From: Notolepis coatsorum
Taxonomy: Eukaryota; Chordata; Actinopteri; Aulopiformes; Paralepididae
Assembly: GCA_963971535.1 (NCBI GenBank)
Contig: OZ020592.1
Span: 128,205,725 to 128,269,724 of the forward strand
Direction: 5' to 3'
Length of the DNA: 64,000 bases
Shown here: in pieces, positions 44,410 to 56,829 of the stretch
Position numbering within the stretch: the stretch's first letter is position 1
Layout of the letters: each line of letters begins with the position of its first letter
The notes under the pieces: model-generated
Databases searched by the model: none
Seen by the model: only the letters and a program-made list of their open reading frames with translations
Told to the model about the DNA's origin: nothing
Translations under genes and position numbers: made by a program

Positions 44410-47400
44410 AGCAGACTGTAGCAGACATACTGTACTGTTCTCCACTGTAGCAGACAGACTGTACTGTTCTCCACTGTAGCAGACAGACTGTTCTCCACTG
44501 TAGCAGACAGACTGTACTGTTCTCCACTGTAGCAGACAGACTGTACTGTACTCCACTGTAGCAGACAGACTGTACTGTACTCCATTGTAGCAGACAGACT
44601 GTACTGTTCTCCACTGTAGCAGACAGACTGTACTGTTCTCCACTGTAGCAGACAGACTGTACTGTACTCCACTGTAGCAGACAGACTGTACTGTACTCCA
44701 CTGTAGCAGACAGACTGTTCTCCACTGTAGCAGACAGACTGTACTGTACTCCACTGTAGCAGACAGACTGTACTGTACTCCACTGTAGCAGACAGACTGT
44801 TCTCCACTGTAGCAGACAGACTGTACTCCACTGTAGCAGACAGACTGTTCTCCACTGTAGCAGACAGACTGTTCTCCACTGTAGCAGACAGACTGTACTG
44901 TTCTTCACTGTAGCAGACAGACTGTTCTCCACTGTAGCAGACAAACTGTACTGTTCTCCACTGTAGCAGACAGACTGTACTGTACTCCACTGTAGCAGAC
45001 AGACTGTACTGTTCTCCACTGTAGCAGACAGACTGTACTGTTCTCCACTGTAGCAGACAGACTGTACTGTTCTCCACTGTAGCAGACAGACTGTACTGTA
45101 CTACACTGTAGCAGACAGACTGTTCTCCACTGTAGCAGACAGACAGACTGTTCTCCACTGTAGCAGACAGACTGTTCTCCACTGTAGCAGACAGACTGTT
45201 CTCCACTGTAGCAGACAGACTGTACTGTTCTCCACTGTAGCAGACAGACTGTTCTCCACTGTAGTAGACAGACTGTTCTCCACTGTAGCAGACAGACTGT
45301 ACTGTTCTCCACTGTAGCAGACAGACTGTACTGTTCTCCACTGTAGCAGACAGACTGTTCTCCACTGTAGCAGACAGACTGTACTGTTCTCCACTGTAGC
45401 AGACAGACTGTTCTCCACTGTAGCAGACAGACTGTACTGTTCTCCACTGTAGCAGACATACTGTACTGTTCTCCACTGTAGCAGACAGACTGTACTGTTC
45501 TCCACTGTAGCAGACAGACTGTTCTCCACTGTAGCAGACAGACTGTACTGTTCTCCACTGTAGCAGACAGACTGTTCTCCACTGTAGCAGACAGACTGTA
45601 CTGTTCTCCACTGTAGCAGACAGACTGTTCTCCACTGTAGCAGACAGACTGTACTGTTCTCCACTGTAGCAGACATACTGTACTGTTCTCCACTGTAGCA
45701 GACAGACTGTACTGTTCTCCACTGTAGCAGACAGACTGTTCTCCACTGTAGCAGACAGACTGTACTGTTCTCCACTGTAGCAGACAGACTGTACTGTACT
45801 CCACTGTAGCAGACAGACTGTACTGTACTCCATTGTAGCAGACAGACTGTACTGTTCTCCACTGTAGCAGACAGACTGTACTGTTCTCCACTGTAGCAGA
45901 CAGACTGTACTGTACTCCACTGTAGCAGACAGACTGTACTGTACTCCACTGTAGCAGACAGACTGTTCTCCACTGTAGCAGACAGACTGTACTGTACTCC
46001 ACTGTAGCAGACAGACTGTACTGTACTCCACTGTAGCAGACAGACTGTTCTCCACTGTAGCAGACAGACTGTACTCCACTGTAGCAGACAGACTGTTCTC
46101 CACTGTAGCAGACAGACTGTTCTCCACTGTAGCAGACAGACTGTACTGTTCTTCACTGTAGCAGACAGACTGTTCTCCACTGTAGCAGACAAACTGTACT
46201 GTTCTCCACTGTAGCAGACAGACTGTACTGTACTCCACTGTAGCAGACAGACTGTACTGTTCTCCACTGTAGCAGACAGACTGTACTGTTCTCCACTGTA
46301 GCAGACAGACTGTACTGTTCTCCACTGTAGCAGACAGACTGTACTGTACTACACTGTAGCAGACAGACTGTTCTCCACTGTAGCAGACAGACAGACTGTT
46401 CTCCACTGTAGCAGACAGACTGTTCTCCACTGTAGCAGACAGACTGTTCTCCACTGTAGCAGACAGACTGTACTGTTCTCCACTGTAGCAGACAGACTGT
46501 TCTCCACTGTAGTAGACAGACTGTTCTCCACTGTAGCAGACAGACTGTACTGTTCTCCACTGTAGCAGACAGACTGTACTGTTCTCCACTGTAGCAGACA
46601 GACTGTTCTCCACTGTAGCAGACAGACTGTACTGTTCTCCACTGTAGCAGACAGACTGTACTGTACTACACTGTAGCAGACAGACTGTACTGTTCTCCAC
46701 TGTAGCAGACAGACTGTTCTCCACTGTAGCAGACATACTGTACTGTTCTCCACTGTAGCAGACAGACTGTACTGTTCTCCACTGTAGCAGACAGACTGTT
46801 CTCCACTGTAGCAGACAGACTGTTCTCCACTGTAGCAGACTGTACTGTTCTCCACTGTAGCAGACAGACTGTACTGTACTGTACTGTATCATACATACTG
46901 TACTGTACTGTAGCATACATACTCGACTGTACTGTAGCAGACATACTGTAATATACTCCACTGTAGCAGACAGACTGTTCTCCACTGTAGCAGACAGACT
47001 GTTCTCCACTGTAGCAGACAGACTGTACTGTTCTCCACTGTAGCAGACTGTACTGTTCTCCACTGTAGCAGACTGTACTGTTCTCCACTGTAGCAGACAG
47101 ACTGTACTGTACTGTACTGTAGCATACAGACTATACTGTACTGTAGCATGCAGACTGTAATGTACTCCACTGTAGCAGACATACTGTACTGTTCTCCACT
47201 GTAGCAGACAGACTGTACTGTACTCCACTGTAGCAGACATACTGTACTGTACTCCACTGTAGCAGACAGACTGTACTGTACTGTACTGTATCATACATAC
47301 TGTACTGTACTGTAGCATACATACTGTACTGTACTGTAGCATACATACTGTACTGTACTGTAGCATACATACTCGACTGTACTGTAGCAGACAGACTGTA

Positions 47401-47440
47401 CTGTTCTCCACTGTAGCAGACATACTGTACTGTACTCCAC
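44410..47440. repeat. 24/29-bp minisatellite, block D with higher-order repeat
   Basis: Same units as the other blocks. Variant patterns repeat at an exact distance of 1,248 bp, for example the CTGTACTCCACTG variant at 44821 and 46069. The right end (46860-47420) contains short TACTGTACTGTA units, and the array decays at about 47440. Confidence 0.96.
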
Positions 47441-47444
47441 TCTA

Positions 47445-48060
47445 ACTGTAGACCGGCCCTGTGGTCTGTTTCCCCTCGTGCAGCATGACAGTGGCTGGTG
47501 TACAGTTCCTCTAGTTAACCCTTTCACTACCACACTACAGAAGGTTAACCCCTTCACACTACCACACTACAGACAGGGTTAACCTTCTGTGGTGTGGTAG
47601 TGACAGGGTTAACCGTATGTGGTGGTGTGGTAGTGAGAGGGTTAACCCTTTGTTTTGTGTGGCAGTGAAAGGGTAACCTTCTGTATTGTCGCAGTGAAAG
47701 GGTTAACCTTCTGTGGTGTGGCAGTGAGAGGGTTAACCCTTGTGTGTGGCAGTGAAAGGGTTAACCTTCTGTATTGTCGCAGTGAAAGGGTTCACCCTTT
47801 GGTAGTGTGGTTGGTAGTGAAAGGGTTAACCAGGGGGATGATGTATTTCAACAGACTAACTCTAACTGTGTAGACCGAGGGCCGTGGTCTGTTTCCCCTC
47901 CCTCGTGCAGTGTGGCAGTGGCTGGTGTACAGTTCCTCTAGTTAACCCTTTCACTACCACACTACAGACGGTTAACCCCTTCACTACCACACTACAGACG
48001 GTTAACCCCTCGTGCAGCGTGGCAGTGGCTGGTGTACAGTTAACCAGGGGGATGCATTTC
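47445..48060. repeat. GTTAAC-centred minisatellite in both orientations
   Basis: Units of about 28-35 bp combine GGTTAACCC with TTTCACTACCACAC on one strand and GTGTGGTAGTGAAAGGG on the other. A longer block containing GTCTGTTTCCCCTC and GGCTGGTGTACAGTTCCTC occurs at 47466-47515 and again at 47888-47940, with a partial third copy at 48008. Confidence 0.9.
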
Positions 48061-48742
<682 letters not shown>

Positions 48743-48751
48743 TGTAGGCCA

Positions 48752-48800
48752 CAGTGGCGGCTCGCCACTAGGGGCGCTCGGGCGCCGCCCCCCCCCCCTG
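48752..48800 (+). mobile_element. Possible hAT-like left terminus
   Basis: CAGTGGCGGCTCGCCACTAG followed by GGGCGC and a C-run looks like the 5' end of a hAT-family element. The right end was not found, and the 8 bp to its left (GTAGGCCA) have no visible partner. Confidence 0.35.
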
Positions 48801-50597
48801 GTTAAATGAGAGAAGAACAAGAAAAGTAATTTTTTTGTCTTTTTGTTTTATAGCCCTATAAATAATATAAACATGTTTAAAATGAATAATATTTACTCAT
48901 TTTAAGTATGTTTGTGTTTCCAATGCACAATATAACGTTAATATATCAAATAAAAAATACTTGTTTTCCTGAACAGGAAGTGACTCACTCCTGCCGCATT
49001 TCTCCTGCCGCATTTCTCCTAGCCGTATTTTTCGGCCCGGGCTAGACGCACTAGCGCTCTGAGTGCGCGTCACTGTTTCATCGCTGTATCCGTCGCAGCC
49101 AATCAGTGCGTAACGCGCTGTGCGTTGAAATATGATGTTTATGATGGAAGCCGGGCGCGATTTGAAGCGGTCTAAGCAGCAGCGTCTATAATTTTTTTCC
49201 GTAGCAGCATTTTTTTCCGTAGCCGCATTTCGCGGAGACGCTCTCTCTGATTGGCCAACGCCAGTTTCTAGGTTCTAGGTTGGTTTGTAGGTTGGTAGAC
49301 TGTGTTGTTGTGATGCAGCTATTTGTCTTAGAGCGTGAAGGCAAGTTCTTTCGACGGTTAAGCTTAGGCACTCTTTCAAAGTTGGTTAAGGTTAGAGTTT
49401 GTCTTAGAGCAGGGCGATAGAACGCCAGGTAGTTTGCAGGCTGTTTGACGAGGAAATGGGCAAAGACACAGCTCTTCACAGTACTTGTTGGTTAACAACA
49501 AGCTATATGGATGCAGCTTCCCAACTTTCATAAGCTTCCCAACTGAACAACTGAGCCTTTAAGAAGAGAAAAGTGGATCTAGGCAATAAGATGTGAGGCG
49601 TCAGCAGCAAGAATAGGAAAACTGTGGGACCCTGACACTCAATAGCCTCTATGCTAACGTATGCCGCAAGTCATGGTAAGAATGAAAAGATACATCAGAA
49701 AACAATAGGCTACTGTATTATGTTTGCAAGTTTCTTTCAGCACAGCCATGGAGAAAATGCCACTAATTCCCGCCAGGAACGGGTCAGATGACCCGACAGC
49801 TTATATGAGAAATATGAGAAAAATAAACAGTGTAAACTATATAATTACCTCTGAATATAAAAATATGAGGTTTACCACAATGAAATGTAGGTTTGAGTGA
49901 CATAAACAATATATATGTGTCACCTCACAGCGCTTTATGCCAGATCTCTACATTTTCATTTTTCAGATTATTCCAGATTGCTAAAGTACAGAATCTAAGC
50001 TTTCAAATGATGTGTCATATGTTGACATCTGAGAATGTTTTGAACACGATGTGCCCAATTATAACTTCTAAAACTGGCTGTGTTCTAGATTGCCTAAGAG
50101 GTGAAAAGGTGTCTCAAAGGAAGGCAACTTTTCACACTTCAGACAGTTTCAACTGGGCGTCAACAAACCCCCTCCAGCAACGCCCCTCACCTGAATAGCA
50201 TTAACATAATTAAGTGCTGCCATGGCAGTTATCTCTCCTCAGGACCCGATCTTCATTCTCTTGTTTGTATTGAGCTATAGACATTATTAGCATAGTAGGT
50301 AGTAGTAGTAAGATGGATACTAGTAAAAGATGGTATGAAGGTTAGTAGTTTCAGATATTAATTGAAGTTAATTTGGCTCGTCTTCTGCCAGCTTGTACAG
50401 ACAGGAGCTTAAGCACAAACCAAAGTGCTTTAATAAAATTAAATAGAATAGAATATTTCTAGAGTCTTTATTGTCATTATACAGACAGCGTTATATAGCT
50501 CAACAGTGCACAATTAATAAACAATAATTATTATTAGGAAGATACAATAAAATAGTCCATTTCTATGTACCCCCCCCCCCCCCATGCTGCTTTGACA
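48801..50597. other. Unassigned DNA, mainly AT-rich
   Basis: A short tandem of CTGCCGCATTTCTC occurs at 48990-49020. A segment near 49770-49795 (AACGGGTCAGATGACCCGAC) resembles piggyBac-type MITE ends. No coding sequence is supported. Confidence 0.35.
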
Positions 50598-50640
50598 CCA
50601 GAATTTCCCCAAGGGGATTAATAAAGGATCATCTTATCTT
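50598..50640 (+). mobile_element. Rex1-like LINE 3' tail
   Basis: GAATTTCCCCAAGGGGATTA then ATAAAGGATCATCTTATCTTA matches the 3' end of the LINE at 18811 in opposite orientation. The (ATCTT)n-type tail marks the 3' end. A C-run lies just upstream (50570-50583). Confidence 0.6.
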
Positions 50641-50725
50641 AGTAGGTAACATCACAATAAAAAATAAACAATTTTAGGAAGATAAAATAAAAGTCAATGT
50701 CTACAGTGTATGGATGCAGGGTCCA

Positions 50726-50732
<7 letters not shown>

Positions 50733-50771
<39 letters not shown>
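50733..50771. repeat. (TG)n microsatellite
   Basis: About 19 TG units just before the 54-bp tandem repeat. Confidence 0.95.
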
Positions 50772-50772
<1 letters not shown>

Positions 50773-50810
50773 TCTCAGCACTTATCTGTATCTTTGTGTG
50801 TGTTGGGTCT

Positions 50811-50962
50811 TCTAACATCGTACAGTCTTGTTCTGAGGTGCTGTAGACGTTGGTCTTGAGGGTATCTAACATCGTACAGTCTTGTTCTGAGGTGCTGTAG
50901 ACGTTGGTCTTGAGGGTATCTAACATCGTACAGTCTTGTTCTGAGGTGCTGTAGACGTTGGT
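50811..50962. repeat. 54-bp tandem repeat, about 2.8 copies
   Basis: Units begin at 50811, 50865 and 50919. Each contains TCTAACATCGTACAGTCTTG then TTCTGAGGTGCTG and TAGACGTTGGTC, and copies look identical. Since 54 is divisible by 3, an 18-residue periodic open frame appears on the minus strand, with no sign of being a gene. Confidence 0.95.
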
Positions 50963-50997
50963 CGCGGGCATGTGATGTCTTATTATTATTATTATTT

Positions 50998-51071
50998 TTT
51001 GGATGGAAGAGCCACACATTGACGGGCAAAGAGCCACATGCGGCTTGCGAGCCACAGGTTGGCCACCCCTG
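50998..51071 (-). mobile_element. hAT (Charlie-type) element end
   Basis: The minus strand starts CAGGGGTGGCCAACCTGTGG and continues CTCGCAAGCCGCATGTGGC, a well-known hAT MITE terminus. The other end and target duplication were not found. Confidence 0.5.
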
Positions 51072-51267
51072 CGCTAGACGCTCACAAAGTGCTGTGACTT
51101 TCATCTGTTCCAATGGCCCATAATGTGGAATAACGTTATAATTACATTTTCCTGAAGTCATTTTGAAATTTCAGAAACCGTGCCAGATAAAACGGCTATA
51201 CTTTTAGGAAAAGTCATTGAGTGACAGAGCTGGAGCTCGACTGAGTGACGAGGATACATTTATTGAA

Positions 51268-51313
51268 AATGCCTCGGGGTCATTTGACCCCTTGTCGGCT
51301 GTGCTAGTGTTAA
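51268..51313 (-). mobile_element. piggyBac-like terminus
   Basis: The minus strand reads TTAACACTAGCACAGCCGAC then AAGGGGTCAAATGACCCC, with TTAA at the edge, as in many piggyBac-type MITEs. The matching left end may be the diverged segment near 49750-49795. Confidence 0.35.
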
Positions 51314-51546
51314 CTAGCTTGCTAACACATAGCTAACATTAGCTTGCTAACAGCTAACTTGCCCCATCGTCATTTTAGTTCTGAACTATTTTTGCCATAA
51401 ACGATACTTTTCCTCCCTCCTGTGGTGTCTAACCTGGAGATATTGACAGTATTATTGTTTCTCAACATACCTTGCCCTCTGGTAGACACAGGGTGCTACA
51501 ATAACCATTTGACATGCTGATATATCATGTTTTTAAGTATAGCTAC

Positions 51547-51894
51547 TAGGGGTGTAACGATGCATCGATTAATCGAAATGCATTGATTCTAATGTGACGA
51601 TTCAACTGCATCGATTTGAAAATGTTAGAATTGATTATAATCTAAATGAATCGAAATAAAAAATAAAAAATGTTGTGTATCGTTTTTATTGACCTATAGT
51701 CCATTCATGCTGAGTGAATCAGTTCCCTCAGCCATTTTGTGTTTTGGGGGAATTAACTGATAGAAAATGTATAGAAAATGTATCGAATCGAATCGAATCG
51801 TGGTCAAATGAAGAGATTTCATGATGCATTGAATCGTTGCCTGAATAATCGTAATCGAAATTAATCGCTGTGTGGTCGCATCGTTACACCCCTA
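51547..51894. mobile_element. hAT MITE, 348 bp, with perfect target duplication
   Basis: Termini TAGGGGTGTAACGATGCATC and its inverse ending GCATCGTTACACCCCTA form the inverted repeat. The flanks ATAGCTAC (51539-51546 and 51895-51902) are a perfect 8-bp duplication. The interior is rich in ATCGATT and TCGAATCGAATCG motifs and has no ORF. Confidence 0.92.
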
Positions 51895-52394
51895 ATAGCT
51901 ACAGGCATTTTGTTGCATACTGCACTGGTTGTTTCCCCCCTGGAGGGCGTGGTTTTCAGAGTATGACTCGTTGAGCTTACAATATAAATGTAGGCTATAT
52001 TTACATACATTCTGCAAGATTTAATATACTGTTTTATCCGTGGATGGTAAATAAGATATTTATTGTAAATCTCAATATTAATCAGTTTTTATAAACATCA
52101 TCTAAACCATTATGTGAACAAACCGTTCACAGTCACACAATACAGCAAACTAAATCACAGGTGCCTGCTGTTTAGTCTGTTAGAATGAAAACACGTCTTG
52201 TTTGTGGTGGTGCGGGGCCTCCCGTTTTGTTCACGTTTGGATCTCTGATTGGGCCTTTAAATCTGAACGAGTGCTGAATCCAGGATACTGAAGACTGGCT
52301 CGCCTCCTATACCTCCGTCCTTGGCACCTGGACATCACCAGTCTGTCAGATGTCATGATATCCATCATGAGTCTGTTCGATTTACTCTCTTTCC

Positions 52395-52500
<106 letters not shown>

Positions 52501-52784
52501 CTCAGAGCATATTCTCACCGCGACACAGAGCAGAGTGAGAAGTTCAATAATGCAGGTAGTTGTATGAAATATGTATGTCTGTATGTAAGCATTGTCTTCA
52601 GCACGTCCCGAGGTCGACCTCTGTCTACAAGCAAATGCACTTGCACGCACGCCTCTGTGTGTTTGTGTGTATGTATGAGTGTGCGCTCGCGTTTGCCTGT
52701 GTGTGTTTGAGTACATGTCTATGCATGTGTATGCACTGTGAGTGCATGCCTGTGTGTGTGTGAGTATGTATTTAATTTATTTGA

Positions 52785-52820
52785 ATTGAAAACCTTTATT
52801 TATCCCCATAGGGAGATTCA
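52785..52820 (-). mobile_element. Possible Rex1-like LINE 3' tail
   Basis: CCTTTATTTATCCCCATAGG followed by GAGATTC resembles the LINE 3' end at 18811 with a diverged stem-loop (CCCC-ATA-GGG). Confidence 0.4.
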
Positions 52821-53679
52821 GGTCTCCACCACAGCATCAACAGCATTAGTACAGGTTAGAAAACCTGCCTGGTTGTAGAGCTCGATAGATAGGACTGCCT
52901 GAAGGGCTTTGTGGTGTGTCAGGGGAGGACGAGTCTGTGGCTAAACGCACTACGCATCGCTGTCAGCTAATCATGGAGGGGATGGCAGGGGTCTCAAGGA
53001 TAACGTACACTGTACAAAAGAAAACTGTAAATGTCTGGCAGCAACGGTTGTCAAATTACAGTAAAATAAAATACATTTACAGATTACAAGCTTTATTTAA
53101 TGGTTCATATTTTGATAACAGGAAATTTACTGTATTTCTATGGCATTTACACTTAAAGGAAAACGCCAACATTTTGGGAAATTAGCTTATTTGCCATCTT
53201 CCCTGGAGTTAGACAAGAAGATACATACCTTTGTCTTCTCTGTGCATGCATTAGGCCTAGGGAACGCCCGCACCATTAGCTTGGCTTAGCGTCAGTCACT
53301 GGAAGTAGGTTCCTCCAGCAGCCAAGTTCCCAGGCAACTTGAGTCAGTCACGAAATACACTCCAAATACAAATACAACTCCAAAACGTTCCTGTAAACAT
53401 GTTGTGACCTGTGTATTTACCACGTGGAGAAATAAATAATAATTGAATTAGACATTTCCGTTTTCTAAGCAGATATACTCTGAATATTTTTTTGCCAAAC
53501 CGCTTCTGTCTGGGCACAGTCATTCTACGTCACCAGTGCTACTTTCTAAAGTCGAGGGAGGTGGCCAGTGTTTACCAATGTGACTAGTAGCTTAGTGACA
53601 GGACACGCTTTCATTGAGTGAAGTGGATATCATCAGATAGACTAGCTAATATAGTATCTTGACTTGACTGCTGCTAATC

Positions 53680-53853
53680 ATGGCCGACTTTGAAAGAGAG
53701 GAAACGTCAGAGGATGATGAATACTTCTGGACAAACCAAGATCCAGAAGCTTATCTTTTTGAACCCGAATACACGGAGGAGGAACTACGTGTTTTGGAAG
53801 CTGACGTGTTTTGGAAAAGACGCCCCATGGACAGTTGTCTATCGAGTAAGTGA
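53680..53853 (+). CDS. Exon-like ORF carried by the TIR element
   Basis: The ATG at 53680 opens 57 codons, strongly acidic, starting MADFEREETSEDDEYF and containing AYLFEPEYTEEEL. The frame ends TGA at 53851-53853. A good donor (GA|GTAAGT, at 53844-53850) precedes the stop, so the real exon probably ends there. The motif FEPEYTEEEL is one I recall at the N-terminus of fish proteins annotated as P2X purinoceptor 7-like, many of which are transposon-linked. That link is recollection, not shown here. Downstream exons are absent, so it would be a deletion derivative. Confidence 0.45.
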   Translation: MADFEREETSEDDEYFWTNQDPEAYLFEPEYTEEELRVLEADVFWKRRPMDSCLSSK

Positions 53854-54175
53854 CTATTATAATCATCATGATGCATGGGACAAACTAAGTTCTCGTTTAC
53901 CTCTATATTTACATTCACTGACATTCAAGTTACTACAGGGCTTTTCAGGTGATGCGTAGCACCGCATCGCGTGAAATCACTGCGCCCAGAGTTGGGCCCC
54001 AGACAGCAGTGGTTCGGCAAAAAATTGTTCCGAGTATATCTGCTTACAAAACGGAAATGTCTAATTCAATCATTTTTTATTTCTCCACGTGGTAAATACA
54101 CAGGTCACAACATGTTTACAGGAACGTTTTGGAGTTGTATTTGGAGTGTATTTCGTGACTGACTGAAGTTGCCTG

Positions 54176-55767
54176 TGTAGAAGGGTTGATTATCCCTACT
54201 TTATGAGAGTAGATATGAACTGTCACCAGGTAGTGGGAGCACAGCAGATCTGGGTCCGGCTGAGTCCCCGACTGTAGTGTAGGGGTACTAGAATGGGGAT
54301 TTAGCAGAGGGAGTGGATGGGGCCTAGGATTTACTAACCTAGTGGTTTTACACTGGTCCTTCTTGCCCTCCAGGGCGACTGCAGTAGTTCCCCACACACA
54401 CACTTCCTCTAATACGTCCCACACCCTCTCACACCCGGTGGCAGTAGTGATGGTGATATAATTTCTCCCCAAAGCAGTACCTTTCCTTGTTGACTGGTGA
54501 AGACCTGTACAGAGCGCCCCAATTACACATAGGCCATAGAGGAGGAAGGGGTTAAACAATAATGCACATTAATCAAGAAAAGGGTTTAAACGATAATGCA
54601 CAGTAATTCACACACACACAGTGGTCCCATTTATACGCCTCTCCTTTTACTTAAAGTTTGGTATATGCATGAACAAGTCCCCGTACGGGTTAATACGCTT
54701 TTCATATGCAAATAACGAGGAGGTTTGCAGGACGCTCCGGAAGCCACACAATGGGAAACAACTTATTCATACGATGGTGCCATATGCACCGCACGATAAC
54801 ACAACACAACAAATACAATAGAGTGGGCCCACACTGAAACAAAATACCTGATCAAGCCGGCATTAACAAAATAACAAAGGTTGGGGCGCCCCGGGTCTCT
54901 AGTGCACGTGGAAGTTCAAAGCACCCTATTATCTTCGCTCTTAGCGAGCATGCTACCGAAACAGAAATGTTCGCCGGTCATATTCCAGGGCGCTTGGAGC
55001 GCTAAATGTACCTGAGTATACCAACCGAGTGCTGGCCTGCTCCTGCAACGAATGTCTGTGACGCAAGTTGGCCGTCGAACGGTCCCGTGGGTGTCACCTG
55101 TGATAGCAAGGGGCTGGCTGGGCTGACGTTAGGCAGGCGAATCGCTGGACTGGCGGTCGGCTAGGAGAATGCTGGAGGCGGGTGCAGTCCGGAAATGTCT
55201 GCTCCGGGCTCTGGAAGAACGGTGGGGCGACGCGTGAGCTAATTGGGCTAACAGGCCTACTTGAAGCTAAGCTCTGGTCAGTGTGACCAAACTATTCTCC
55301 CGACTATATGTTCTAAACGCAGCACGTGGAGGATCAACAGTGCAGTCCGGAAACGTCTTCTTCTTGGTTCAAACGTACCCTAATCACTATACTGGTAAGC
55401 TAAACCTTCGCATACGACGTTACTTTCCCACAATGTGGCCGGAGTCGTATTTCGCGTGTGCTTGTGATGATGAGCTCTTCGTCCACACGTTTGCTTGCTT
55501 CTCTGGAAATTGACGAAAGAGCGCGTCCCGTGTATCTAGCTCCTCCTTCATGCCAGTCTCTTCCTCACCTGTCTTTGCTAGCCCAACGTCGCACCAGCTC
55601 CCCCTGGCGACAGTCCAGCGCCATGTCCCACTACTAAATGTCAATATTAGGATGTGGAGAATCAAGACGGGTCAGCGAGTTACACAATGTTATTGTGAAC
55701 ACAGTAGAGTACAAGGAATTAGAGTTAGACACATTGAATTACTGTTAGACATATTCAGGTGTCTACA
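54176..55767. mobile_element. LTR-like insertion inside the right TIR arm
   Basis: The 1,592-bp insert starts TGTAGAAGGG and ends GTGTCTACA, so it has TG...CA ends with the 6-bp inverted pair TGTAGA/TCTACA. The host arm sequence CCTG is duplicated (54172-54175 and 55768-55771), and the uninterrupted left arm shows one CCTG at this place. A 4-bp duplication with such ends fits a solo LTR of a retrovirus-like or BEL/Pao element. No coding capacity, primer-binding site or internal region is present. Confidence 0.7.
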
Positions 55768-55949
55768 CCTGGGAACTTGGCTGCTGGAGGAACCTACTTT
55801 CAGTGACTGACGCTAAGCTAAGCTAACGGTGCGGGCGTTCCCTAAGCCTAATGCATGCACAGAGAAGACAAAGGTATGTATCTTCTTGTCTAACTCCAGG
55901 GAAGATGGCAAATAAGCTAATTTCCCAAAATGTTAGCGTTTTCCTTTAA

Positions 55950-56629
55950 AGTAGAAGCAATCTGTAAAATAATACAGTGAATTTCCTGTGAAAAAACGTT
56001 TCCCCACCACCACCTGTGTGTGTGTTTTTCTGTGAGCCCCATTAGCAAGATGTCATCTTAAAGGGCAGATTTATTTTGCACATAATCTCACACACATCCC
56101 AAAACTCCAAACAGTTCTGCACACATTCATTGGGTTTTATTGAAAATTAATGAGTTTGAATGAGTCCTCTGGCGGTACGAATAATAATAATGGCTGCATT
56201 ACTACAGCACTTCTCTAGTGCTAGTACCACTCAAAACGCTTTATGATGGAATGCATTCTGTTTCACATAAGTGCGGGTGGCAGACTGTTTGGCTACGTTC
56301 ATACTTCAAAGATTAACCTTAGTGCTCAATTCGGATTTATTGGTCAGATGAGATTTTTTTTTGGTTTGGCTGTTAAATGCTAATAGGGAGGTGTAGTCTG
56401 ACGTCACGTTGGACGCCCGGGAGGTCCACCCGTATAGGGATTTATCATTGGGAAAATGGATTATCGGCTATTGTAACAATTCTGCTGCATGGACATTGAA
56501 AAGCTTTCCATTTTTGCACTAAATTAGTTCCCTTCTATCACTAACATTATTGTTTAAGCATTTTTGGTTGAAATAAAATTTGGCGATTATTAATTAATTG
56601 CGAATATTTTCATGTTAAGATAAGATAAG
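55950..56629. other. Unassigned DNA
   Basis: No gene or known repeat recognised. Confidence 0.4.
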
Positions 56630-56665
56630 ATATTCCTTTATTGATCCCCTTGGGGAAATTCCACT
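56630..56665 (-). mobile_element. Rex1-like LINE 3' tail
   Basis: (TAAGA)n then TATTCCTTTATTGATCCCC and TTGGGGAAATTCC. It has the same stem-loop sequence as the 3' ends at 18811 and 50598. Confidence 0.6.
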
Positions 56666-56829
56666 GACACACACATACAGCTCATCGTCTCATTAACAAC
56701 AACATATCACAATCATTACAGGGTCCATTACAAGGTCATATAATAAAATGTGAAATCCTGCTTATTTGTCTGAAAAATCAAATATAATTTCCCTGTTTTC
56801 GCCATGGGCGGCGCCATTTTAGATGGTGA

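Larger units (their letters stand above)
53153..55949 (+). mobile_element. TIR element with long arms, right arm split by an insertion
   Basis: The left arm (53153-~53510) begins TTAAAGGAAAACGCCAAC. The right arm, read in reverse from 55949, begins TTAAAGGAAAACGCTAAC and matches for about 180 bp to 55768. It then jumps over an insertion and continues at 54175 down to about 54000. Joined, the right arm parallels the whole left arm. TTAA at both ends could be a piggyBac-type duplication or part of the arm. Between the arms lies an exon-like ORF (53680-53853). Confidence 0.85.

Noticed and set aside
44349..47423. Open frame of 1,024 codons on the minus strand, and many similar ones across the minisatellite
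   Set aside because: It is the translation of a 24/29-bp repeat whose minus strand lacks stops in every frame. There is no start context, domain or frame-specific bias.
27605..47440. CRISPR-like array (short repeats of 24-29 bp)
   Set aside because: Repeats are head-to-tail with no unique spacers, and the context is eukaryotic transposons. It is a minisatellite.
48752..51071. One large hAT element from the 48752 terminus to the 51071 terminus
   Set aside because: The two ends have different terminal sequences, and the flanking 8-mers (GTAGGCCA and CGCTAGAC) do not match.
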